From Verrucomicrobiota bacterium (GTDB taxonomy: Bacteria > Verrucomicrobiota > Verrucomicrobiia > Methylacidiphilales > Verrucolacustridaceae), in NCBI GenBank assembly GCA_016876055.1, contig VHDM01000031.1:1-13843 (forward strand): DNA of 13,843 nucleotides, written 5' to 3'. Under the pieces are notes generated by a model. It searched no databases. It was not told where the DNA came from and worked only from the letters and a program-made list of their open reading frames with translations. The position numbers were made by a program, and so were the translations under genes. Below are positions 6,926-12,914 of this stretch, in pieces. How positions within the stretch are numbered: position 1 is the first letter of the stretch; every line of letters starts with the position of its first letter.

Positions 6926-7855
6926 GTGAAAATTTTTGTCGCCGGGCACCGCGGCATGGTGGGTTCGGCCGTGGTCCGGGCCCTGGAGAGGAAGGCGGGG
7001 AGCGTGGTGGTAACCCAAACCCGCCAGCAGCTGGACTTAACCGATCCGGTGGCGGTGGATCGTTGGTTTGCCCGTGAAAAGCCAGAGCAGGTGGTCGATG
7101 CGGCCGCGCGGGTAGGCGGCATCCTGGAAAATTCCCGAAAGCCGGTGGAGTTCCTCTTGGACAACCTCCGCATCCAAAGCAATCTCATGGAATCGGCGTT
7201 CCGGCACGGCTGCAAAAAATTCCTCTTTCTGGGCAGTTCTTGCATTTATCCTAAACAGACGCCCCAGCCGATTTTGGAGGATTCCCTGCTGACCGGCCCG
7301 CTGGAGCCCACCAATGACGCCTACGCCTTGGCCAAAATCACCGGCATCCGCCTCGCCCAGGCCTTTCGTGACGAGTACGGCAAAAGCGCCATCTCCGCCA
7401 TGCCCACCAACCTGTACGGGCCCGGCGACAATTTTGATCCGGAAACCTCCCACGCCCTGCCCGGCATGATCACCAAGTTGCACCGGGCCAAGCAGCGGGG
7501 GGAAAAGGAAGTCGTGCTGTGGGGGACGGGCGCCCCGCGGCGAGAATGGTTGCACGTGGATGATCTGGCCGCGGGCCTCTTGGTGCTTTTGGAGAAATAT
7601 GACGGCCGGGACATCGTGAATGTCGGAGTGGGAGAAGACCTGACGATTCGGGATTTGGCGGAAAAGGTGAAGCAGGCCGTGGGCTTTACGGGCGCGATCC
7701 GCTGGGATTCCGGTAAGCCCGATGGGACGCCCCGCAAGCTTCTCGAGGTGAGCCGGATCCGGAAGTTGGGGTGGCGGGCGACCATCCCGGTTGAGCAGGG
7801 GATCCGCTCCACCTACGCCTGGTTTCTGCAGAATGCGCCGGAAGCCAAAGGCTGA
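6926..7855 (+). CDS. fcl: GDP-L-fucose synthase (GDP-4-keto-6-deoxymannose epimerase/reductase)
   Basis: This 309-residue enzyme epimerises and reduces GDP-4-keto-6-deoxymannose to GDP-L-fucose with NADPH. The motifs are characteristic: AGHRGMVGSAVVR at the N-terminus, SSCIYPK with catalytic Cys106, EPTNDAYALAKITG with the Tyr133/Lys137 pair, MPTNLYGPGDNF, and WLHVDDLA. I chose the GTG at 6926 because the Rossmann fold begins at once (VKIFVAG) and GGGAG lies about 6 bases upstream, inside the end of gmd. Longer versions would overlap gmd in another frame. It is separated from gmd by 2 bp, and the coupling fits the sequential reactions. The product would feed fucosylation of surface polysaccharide; no fucosyltransferase is in the window. 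Confidence 0.95.
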   Translation: MKIFVAGHRGMVGSAVVRALERKAGSVVVTQTRQQLDLTDPVAVDRWFAREKPEQVVDAAARVGGILENSRKPVEFLLDNLRIQSNLMESAFRHGCKKFLFLGSSCIYPKQTPQPILEDSLLTGPLEPTNDAYALAKITGIRLAQAFRDEYGKSAISAMPTNLYGPGDNFDPETSHALPGMITKLHRAKQRGEKEVVLWGTGAPRREWLHVDDLAAGLLVLLEKYDGRDIVNVGVGEDLTIRDLAEKVKQAVGFTGAIRWDSGKPDGTPRKLLEVSRIRKLGWRATIPVEQGIRSTYAWFLQNAPEAKG

Positions 7856-7888
7856 TCCGGACGGGGAAGAAGTTTTCACAAGAAGGTT

Positions 7889-7900
7889 GCGGAATTCCGC
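7889..7900. repeat. 12-bp perfect palindrome upstream of the amidotransferase
   Basis: GCGGAATTCCGC lies in the 66-bp gap between fcl and the glutamine amidotransferase, 22 bases before the start codon. It could be an operator half-site pair. It is not a good terminator, because the hairpin would be only 4 bp with a 4-base loop and the T-run comes 14 bases later. Confidence 0.3.
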
Positions 7901-7921
7901 CGGTTTGCAGATTGTTTTTTG

Positions 7922-8620
7922 ATGGCCGAGTTTCTGGTGTTGCAGCATGAGCCCATGGAGGGGCCCGGAACAATTGCCGACGAGATCCGTTCCGCCGGGC
8001 ACACCGTCCGAATTGTCCGGATCGACCAAAAAGAAAAGGTGCCCACGGATCCCGCTCCTTTTGGGGGATTGGTGGTGATGGGTGGGACGATGGGGGTGTA
8101 CGACCAGGGGAATCTGGTCCACCTGAAGGAGGAGATCGAGCTACTGGAAAAAGCCGTGAAGATGGAGAAGCCGGTCTTGGGGATTTGCCTGGGTGCGCAG
8201 TTGCTGGCCGCCGCCGCGGGGGCTGAGGTGAAGCCAGGGGAGAAGGAGATCGGTTGGGTGCCGGTCCATAAAATGCCGGAGGCCTGCAAAGACCCGGTGC
8301 TCCGGCGTCTGCCGGAAAACTTCCCCGCCCTGATGTGGCACGGAGACCACTTTTGGTTACCCAAGGGGGCGGTGCATCTGCTCAGTTCCCAGAAGTGCGC
8401 CTGCGCGGGATTCCGAATGGGAAAAAAGGCCTACGGACTTGTCCCGCACCTAGAGATGACGGCGGCAATGATTGACGAGATGGTTTCCGCATCCCGCAAG
8501 GAGCTGGCGGCTGTCCCGGTGGAGCCGGCGCAGATTTTGGAGGACAGTTCGGAATATGCCGAACCCACGGAGGAGCTGGCCCGGACGATGTGGAAGGCGT
8601 GGTTGGCTCTGGTCGGCTAG
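7922..8620 (+). CDS. Class I glutamine amidotransferase (GMP-synthase-like, GATase1)
   Basis: This 232-residue protein has a single class I glutaminase domain. The nucleophile elbow is GICLGAQLLA (Cys89). The His-Glu pair appears in GLVPHLEMT (His176, Glu178), replacing the more usual QFHPE wording. GGTMGVYD (54-61), EIGWVPV and MWHGDHFWLPKGA are typical of the stand-alone GMP-synthase-like group (YfeJ type). Its nitrogen acceptor or gamma-glutamyl substrate is not known from sequence. I chose the ATG at 7922; the adjacent TTG at 7919 would add only one residue, and there is no SD for either. It lies 66 bp after fcl and may be a separate unit. Its TAG stop overlaps the stop of the convergent glycosyltransferase by 4 bp (CTAG). 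The last 50 residues form a helical tail. Confidence 0.9.
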   Translation: MAEFLVLQHEPMEGPGTIADEIRSAGHTVRIVRIDQKEKVPTDPAPFGGLVVMGGTMGVYDQGNLVHLKEEIELLEKAVKMEKPVLGICLGAQLLAAAAGAEVKPGEKEIGWVPVHKMPEACKDPVLRRLPENFPALMWHGDHFWLPKGAVHLLSSQKCACAGFRMGKKAYGLVPHLEMTAAMIDEMVSASRKELAAVPVEPAQILEDSSEYAEPTEELARTMWKAWLALVG

Positions 8621-9720
8621 CTCGGCGTCAGGCCCAGACAGATCTCCGCCAAGCGCCGGGAGGCATCCGGCCTGGAGACTGCCGCCAGCCGGGCCTTCCA
8701 CTCTTTCCAGCCTTTGCCGTGATCTGCCAAGGCTTCCCGGATCGCTTGAACGGCGCTAGGTCCGTCGGGCGTGAGGCGGGCGACCCCGATCTTCCGCAAA
8801 AGTGAGAAGTTACCCTCCTCCTGGCCGGGTACCACCTGGGTAACGAGGAGAGGGGTGCGGGACGCGATGGTTTCTTGGGTCAGGGCACCACCGGCTTTGC
8901 TTACCACGAAATGGTTTCTCGCCAGCAGGGAGGGCATTTCGCTGGACCAGCCGAGCAGTTGCACCTTGGAGACGTTGGATCCCAAGGCTTCCTTCACCTT
9001 TTCCATGACCTTCGAGTCGCGACCGGTGCCCACGGTCAATTCCCAAGCCGGCTGGGCGGCCAAGCTGGCCGCCAACTCTGCCCCGCCCCGGAGCCCGGAA
9101 TTCAGCAGGTGGAGGATGCGTGGCCGCTCGCCGGGAGGTTCGTCGCCAGGATGGGGCTCGGGAGCGGCAAAGCGCGGGTCAACGGGGAATCCCACGGCCC
9201 GGATTTTTTCTCGGGGTATGCCCAGGGCGGCAAGGGACTCGGCGGTGGGCTCGTTGGGAACAATCCAAAGGCGGGCGGCGGCGGTGGACCAGAGCCGGTG
9301 CACCGTGATGGAATCTGTCACTACGGTGATAAGTTGAAAGGTCTCGCGCATTTCCCGGGGCAGGCGGGCGATGAGATGGGCGTAGACCGGGAAGGTCACC
9401 ACGACGACTTTGGGTTGGTGGAGGCGCAGGAGTTCCTCCACCCGCGTTTGGGCGGCGGAGTGAATCAGAACGGTTTTTTCAATCAAAGGCAGGTGGTGAC
9501 AGGTTTGGTAAAACAGGTTCCAGGCATGGGGGGCCCGGTTGATCAGGGTGAGGTAGAGACGCCGGGCAAAGTCATTGGGGGCGGGCTGGGACTCCGCAAA
9601 AGGGTCCGCCACCACGGCCTGACCTCCCTGCAATTGAATGCCGGCGGCCAAACCCCGGGCAGCGGCATTGTGCCCGTCCCCGAACGCGGCGGTGAGGATC
9701 AGGACCGGGGGCCTGTTCAC
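8617..9720 (-). CDS. GT28-family glycosyltransferase (MGDG synthase/UgtP-like)
   Basis: This 367-residue enzyme probably transfers a sugar from a nucleotide donor to diacylglycerol at the inner face of the membrane. The N-terminal acceptor domain has AAFGDGHNAAARGL (11-24), the GxGH(N)xAA signature of MGDG synthases. VVTDSITVHRLW (133-144) matches the domain's conserved TD..H..W stretch. The C-terminal GT28 donor domain has KAGGALTQETIA (275-286) and PGQEEGNFSLL (298-308). The start is GTG at 9720, whose GTGA overlaps the stop of the upstream 127-residue gene, so translation is likely coupled. The donor could be UDP-glucose or UDP-galactose. MurG is the other GT28 possibility, but the N-terminal signature argues against it. 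Confidence 0.9.
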   Translation of the reverse strand: MNRPPVLILTAAFGDGHNAAARGLAAGIQLQGGQAVVADPFAESQPAPNDFARRLYLTLINRAPHAWNLFYQTCHHLPLIEKTVLIHSAAQTRVEELLRLHQPKVVVVTFPVYAHLIARLPREMRETFQLITVVTDSITVHRLWSTAAARLWIVPNEPTAESLAALGIPREKIRAVGFPVDPRFAAPEPHPGDEPPGERPRILHLLNSGLRGGAELAASLAAQPAWELTVGTGRDSKVMEKVKEALGSNVSKVQLLGWSSEMPSLLARNHFVVSKAGGALTQETIASRTPLLVTQVVPGQEEGNFSLLRKIGVARLTPDGPSAVQAIREALADHGKGWKEWKARLAAVSRPDASRRLAEICLGLTPS

Positions 9721-10100
9721 ATCAATCCGTCTCGCTCCAGTTCATCCAACCGCCGATCGTCGTGCTGGTCCACGATCTCGGTCACTCCGCTGAGTTCCAG
9801 GAGGATGTCCAGGCAGAGGGCGATCTTTTCCTGCGGCAGGCCGGTGGTTTCGATTACCCGTCGTCCCCGGGTCAGGTAAGCCCAGGCAAAATCCCCGCCT
9901 TGGATCACCCGAAACTGCAGATGATCGGCCGGGATCAAATCTTGGGGGGTGGGTATGGCCGTGGTGGTGTTGCCGGCCTGAACCCCGGGCACCACCTGTT
10001 CAACTTTTTCAAATCGGGCGAGCCATGATTCGAGAATTTTCCGGATGGAATCATCGGTATGGGGATCCGCCAACACGGCCACATACCCGCGGGAGATCAT
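9717..10100 (-). CDS. Unrecognised 127-residue protein
   Basis: I do not recognise this small protein. There is no signal peptide, membrane segment or cysteine cluster; it has one Cys, at 96. Visible features are an N-terminal beta-alpha unit (YVAVLADPHTDDSIRKILESWL), a Thr/Pro-rich loop at 45-56, a strand-like VIQGGDFAWAYLTRGRRVIETTG segment within 65-87, and a C-terminal helix rich in Asp, Glu and Arg (108-125). The predicted mixed alpha/beta composition fits a small cytoplasmic fold. It starts 15 bp after the dnaB stop and ends inside the start codon of the glycosyltransferase gene. That tight spacing and the coupled overlap make it a real gene. Its function could relate to either neighbour, but nothing shows which. 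Confidence 0.8.
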   Translation of the reverse strand: MISRGYVAVLADPHTDDSIRKILESWLARFEKVEQVVPGVQAGNTTTAIPTPQDLIPADHLQFRVIQGGDFAWAYLTRGRRVIETTGLPQEKIALCLDILLELSGVTEIVDQHDDRRLDELERDGLM

Positions 10101-10115
10101 CAGAGACTTGGGCGG

Positions 10116-11597
10116 TTAGCGGGCTTCGCGCGGGAGGGAATCGAACCGGGTGAAGCGCGGTTGGAAGAGGAGCCGGATCCGGTCGGTGGGTCCGTTTCTC
10201 TGCTTGGCGATGTTTAATTTGCAGACAAGGCCGCGCTGGGTGGGGGGAGGTTGGGCTGCGCCTCCGTCCTCGGCCGAACCCTCGGTGGATTCGTTGTCAT
10301 CGGTGTGATTTTCCCGGCTGAGGAGCAGGACGACATCCGCATCCTGCTCAATCGAACCGGATTCGCGCAGGTGGTGCAAGGCGGGGTCCTGATTGGTTTC
10401 CTCCGGTTTCCGGTTCAGCTGGGCGAGCACCACCACGGGGATGTTTAACTCCATGGCCAGGGCCTTGAGCCCCCGGGAAATTTCGGAGACCTCGACCTGG
10501 CGGCTCTCCCGGGCGCGGTCCGTCCCGGAGGTGAGCAATTGGAGGTAGTCGACAAAAATAATGCCAATGTTTTGCATTTTTTTAAGCCGTCGGGCGCGGG
10601 CGCGGAGCTGCCCGATGGAAAGCAGACTGGACTCGTCAAGCAGGAGGGGCAATTCGCTGATTTCGGCCGCCACGCCGCGCAAGGCGGTGATCTGGCTGTC
10701 ACTCAACTGGCCGCGGCGGATCTGTTCGGAATCGAGGCCGGCGTGGGACGAAAGAAGACGGAACATCAGCTGTTGGGCAGACATTTCCAGCGAGAAAAAA
10801 GCGACCGGATAGCCGGGGCGGACAAAGTCATCCTTTTCGATGTCAAAACGCCGGCGGAGGATATGGCGGGCCATGCTCAGGGCGAGGGCGGTCTTGCCGA
10901 CCCCGGGACGGGCGGCGATGACGATCATTTCCCCGCCCTTGAAACCGGTGGTCAACTGGTCGAGCTCATCAAAACCCGAAGGGATCCCGCTGGTGTGGCC
11001 TTTGCCGCGGATCAACTGCTCGATCATGGCGATGGTTTTTGGGGCGACCTCGGCGGCGCGGGTGATGCCCTGAGTTTCCCGGCTGCCGCGGATCTCCAGG
11101 ATATCCCGCTCGGCCTCATCGAGGATGGTCTGGACTTCGTGGGGACGCTCGTGGGCGCCGACCACGATTTGGGCGCAGGCCTGCTGGAGCTCGCGAAGTA
11201 GGCTTTTGTCTTTGACCTGCTCGATATGGGTGGGAGCGGTGAAAATGCTGATGACTCCCGAGGCCAACTCGCCAAGGAGGGCGGCGCCGCCGGCGGCATC
11301 CTGCAATTTCCGGTCCCTGAGCCAGGCCAGCAGGGTGGAGGGATCGATGGCTTGGCTGGCCTCCCGCATTTTTGTGATGGCGCCGAAAATGACGCGGTGA
11401 GCGGGGGCGAAGAAATCATCCTCCCGGAGGCCCTTTTCCTGGGCCAAATCGACGATGTGGTCCGGGTCGGCCAGCATCGCCCCCAGCACGGAGCGCTCCG
11501 CTTCGAGGTTGGTGTGGGCGGGCAGGCCCTCGATGGTGATGGGGGCAGGGGCTTCTCGTCGTCCACGTCCCCGCATCGGCTGAGCTTCGGCAATCAC
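10116..11597 (-). CDS. dnaB: Replicative DNA helicase DnaB
   Basis: This 493-residue protein is the hexameric replication-fork helicase that unwinds DNA 5'-3' and works with primase. The N-terminal DnaB domain (about 25-130) has NLEAERSVLGAML. The RecA-like C-terminal domain carries Walker A ARPGVGKT (229-236), FFSLEMS (268-273), Walker B IIFVDYLQLL (346-355), LAQLNRKPEE and LRESGSIEQDADVVLLL. Two stretches are longer than usual. One follows Walker A (about 249-262, FDIEKDDFVRPGY). The other is an acidic insert at about 430-455 before CKLNIAKQRNGPT. I see no intein. The start is GTG at 11597, preceded by AAGG; an ATG at 11576 (residue 8) is an alternative. It heads a minus-strand run with the 127-residue gene and the glycosyltransferase. 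Confidence 0.96.
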   Translation of the reverse strand: MIAEAQPMRGRGRREAPAPITIEGLPAHTNLEAERSVLGAMLADPDHIVDLAQEKGLREDDFFAPAHRVIFGAITKMREASQAIDPSTLLAWLRDRKLQDAAGGAALLGELASGVISIFTAPTHIEQVKDKSLLRELQQACAQIVVGAHERPHEVQTILDEAERDILEIRGSRETQGITRAAEVAPKTIAMIEQLIRGKGHTSGIPSGFDELDQLTTGFKGGEMIVIAARPGVGKTALALSMARHILRRRFDIEKDDFVRPGYPVAFFSLEMSAQQLMFRLLSSHAGLDSEQIRRGQLSDSQITALRGVAAEISELPLLLDESSLLSIGQLRARARRLKKMQNIGIIFVDYLQLLTSGTDRARESRQVEVSEISRGLKALAMELNIPVVVLAQLNRKPEETNQDPALHHLRESGSIEQDADVVLLLSRENHTDDNESTEGSAEDGGAAQPPPTQRGLVCKLNIAKQRNGPTDRIRLLFQPRFTRFDSLPREAR

Positions 11598-11643
11598 AGG
11601 CCTTCATCGTTCCCGACCCTTCGAAGGACTCAACCAAGGCCTG
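11597..11643 (-). promoter_or_regulatory. Dyad at the dnaB translation start
   Basis: CAGGCCTT at 11597-11604 and AAGGCCTG at 11636-11643 form an 8-bp inverted repeat. It encloses a further perfect 10-bp palindrome, CCTTCGAAGG, at 11618-11627. On the dnaB mRNA the 3' arm includes the SD-like AAGG and the first base of the GTG start. The folded form could therefore hide the ribosome site. It could equally be a DNA-level operator in the 145-bp divergent gap with maf. Both uses are inferred. Confidence 0.35.
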
Positions 11644-11710
11644 AAAGTTGTTGGGGAAGGGTTTGGGAAAAAAGAGGATAAGGAAGAATAACTTCCCTAC
11701 TCCGGGCGTG

Positions 11711-11727
11711 CCTCCTCCCGGAGGAGG
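11711..11727 (+). promoter_or_regulatory. SD-sequestering hairpin upstream of maf
   Basis: CCTCCTC-CCG-GAGGAGG forms a 7-bp stem with a 3-base loop, 15 bases before the maf GTG. Its 3' arm contains the strongest SD-like run (GGAGG) in the leader, and its 5' arm is an anti-SD-like CCTCC. Ribosome access might be controlled by opening this stem. The spacing to the GTG is longer than ideal for SD use. A weak promoter candidate (TTGGGA at 11663-11668, 18 bases, AATAAC at 11687-11692) lies just upstream. Confidence 0.35.
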
Positions 11728-11742
11728 GGGCAGGATCGTGGG

Positions 11743-12327
11743 GTGCGGCTGATCCTCGCCTCGACCTCACCGCGGAGAGCTGATTTGCTGCGGGAGTCCG
11801 GCATCTCCTTTCACGTGGAGTCGCCGCGAGTGGAGGAGTGGGGGGCAGAGGATTTTCCCGAAATTCAACCCGGCGAGTTGGCCCGCGGCAACGCCCGCCG
11901 GAAGGCCCGGGCCGTGGCCGAGAAGCATCCCGGCCAACCGGTTTTGGCGGCGGATACCATTGTGGTCTGCGAAGGTCGGGTGCTCGGCAAGCCGGCGGAT
12001 GAGGAGGTGGCGAGGCAGATGCTGGCGTGGCTGAGCGGCCGGACCCACGAGGTGGTCACCGCGGCGGTCTTAATCCTGCCGGATGGGAAAAAGATCCGGG
12101 AGAGCGTGGTACGGACCCGGGTAAAGTTCCGGGAATTGGCCAACGCGGAGATACGTGCTTACGTGCGGGAGATTGATGTGTTGGACAAAGCCGGGGCCTA
12201 CGCCCTGCAGGACGGCGGGGATCGCCTGGTGGAACGGGTGGAGGGGTCCCGCAGCAACGTGATCGGCCTGCCCATGGAGACGGTGCTGCCTTGGTGCGAG
12301 GAGTTGGTGGCTGCGGCAGGCGCCTAA
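11743..12327 (+). CDS. maf: Maf-like nucleoside triphosphate pyrophosphatase
   Basis: This 194-residue house-cleaning enzyme hydrolyses non-canonical or excess nucleoside triphosphates (dTTP/UTP or m7GTP type) to monophosphates. The Maf signatures are complete: STSPRRADLL (7-16), AADTIVVCEGRVLGKP (69-84) with Asp71, LSGRTHEVVTA, KFRELANAEIRAYV, DKAGAYALQD (148-157), and GSRSNVIGLPME, a variant of the usual GSYSNVVGLP. DKAGAYA points to the dTTP/UTP (YhdE) branch rather than the m7GTP (YceF) branch. The start is GTG at 11743, since no other in-frame start lies between it and the upstream hairpin. The first residues are already the conserved strand. Its stop overlaps that of the convergent lipoprotein gene by 4 bp. 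Confidence 0.94.
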   Translation: MRLILASTSPRRADLLRESGISFHVESPRVEEWGAEDFPEIQPGELARGNARRKARAVAEKHPGQPVLAADTIVVCEGRVLGKPADEEVARQMLAWLSGRTHEVVTAAVLILPDGKKIRESVVRTRVKFRELANAEIRAYVREIDVLDKAGAYALQDGGDRLVERVEGSRSNVIGLPMETVLPWCEELVAAAGA

Positions 12328-12815
12328 AGGTTTTTTTTGATGGCCTCGCGGAGGTCGCGGGGTTTGAAGGGCCCGCGGAAACGGGCGACAATTTTGCCGT
12401 CGTTGTCGATCAGTATGGTGTAGGGAATGGTTTCCAGCGGCTGGATTTCGTCCAGCAGCTTGTCTCCGGGCCGGACGAGCGGGTAGCGGATGCCTTGGCG
12501 CTCGGCAAAGACGAGCAGTTCCGCGGCGGGAGCATCGTCCAGACAGACGCCGTAGACCACCAAGCCCTGGGTTTGAAAGTTTTTGGCCAATGCCGCCAAT
12601 TCCGGGAGCTCCTTCAAGCTGGCGGGACTCCAGGCGGCCCAAAAATTCAAAAGGAGAAGGTTTCCCCGAAGTTGCCCGGTGTCGTAGCCCTGGCCGGTGA
12701 CCAAATCCTGGAAGGCCATGCCAGCGGAGAGGCGAAAAGGCCCGGGCGCGGGCCGGCAGGAGACCAGGAGAAGGGCAACGGAGAGAACTCCGTAGGCCAA
12801 AATGGGGCGTGCCAT
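12324..12815 (-). CDS. TlpA-like thioredoxin-fold lipoprotein lacking the CxxC cysteines
   Basis: This 163-residue protein has a lipoprotein signal peptide, with a hydrophobic stretch to residue 19 and the lipobox LVSC (Cys20), so it should be anchored in a membrane facing outside the cytoplasm. The rest is a TlpA/ResA/AhpC-TSA-type thioredoxin fold: the strand LLLLNFWAAW (53-62), a helix, a cis-Pro loop ETIPYTILID (128-137, Pro131), and DNDGKIVARFRG. The redox site, normally WCPPC, reads WSPAS here, so both cysteines are serine (Ser63 and Ser66). The protein cannot do normal thiol-disulfide chemistry at that site. It may instead bind or scaffold a partner, or be a degenerate paralogue. One other Cys is present at 91. 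Its start is 99 bp from the divergent cNMP/FHA gene. Confidence 0.88.
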   Translation of the reverse strand: MARPILAYGVLSVALLLVSCRPAPGPFRLSAGMAFQDLVTGQGYDTGQLRGNLLLLNFWAAWSPASLKELPELAALAKNFQTQGLVVYGVCLDDAPAAELLVFAERQGIRYPLVRPGDKLLDEIQPLETIPYTILIDNDGKIVARFRGPFKPRDLREAIKKNL

Positions 12816-12861
12816 GGAACTTCTTCAATAAAAGACCCAAGGGAGAGGCTCAACGTCCAAA

Positions 12862-12885
12862 GCGGGCTCCCGCGGGCTTGCCCGC
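12862..12885. repeat. Overlapping GC-rich hairpins in the divergent gap
   Basis: In the 99-bp gap between the lipoprotein and cNMP/FHA genes, GCGGGCT is repeated at 12862-12868 and 12872-12878. Two alternative hairpins are possible: GCGGG-CT-CCCGC at 12862-12873 and GCGGGC-TT-GCCCGC at 12872-12885. They share bases, so only one can form at a time. The role is unknown; it could be a regulatory leader of the plus-strand gene. Confidence 0.3.
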
Positions 12886-12914
12886 CGGAACCCCAAGCCC
12901 CATTTTCGTCCTTC

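Noticed and set aside
7037..8122. 361-codon frame on the minus strand across fcl and the amidotransferase start
   Set aside because: It is the shadow of well-supported plus-strand genes, and its composition is typical of antisense GC-rich frames.
10116..11597. Intein within dnaB
   Set aside because: The Walker A and B regions are continuous and the extra segments are only about 14 and 25 residues, with no intein splice motifs.
12318..12338. Possible intrinsic terminator after maf: AGGCGCCT palindrome followed by a run of eight T
   Set aside because: The palindrome has no loop and the stem that could form is only 2-3 bp, so the T-run more likely reflects the lysine codons at the end of the convergent lipoprotein gene.
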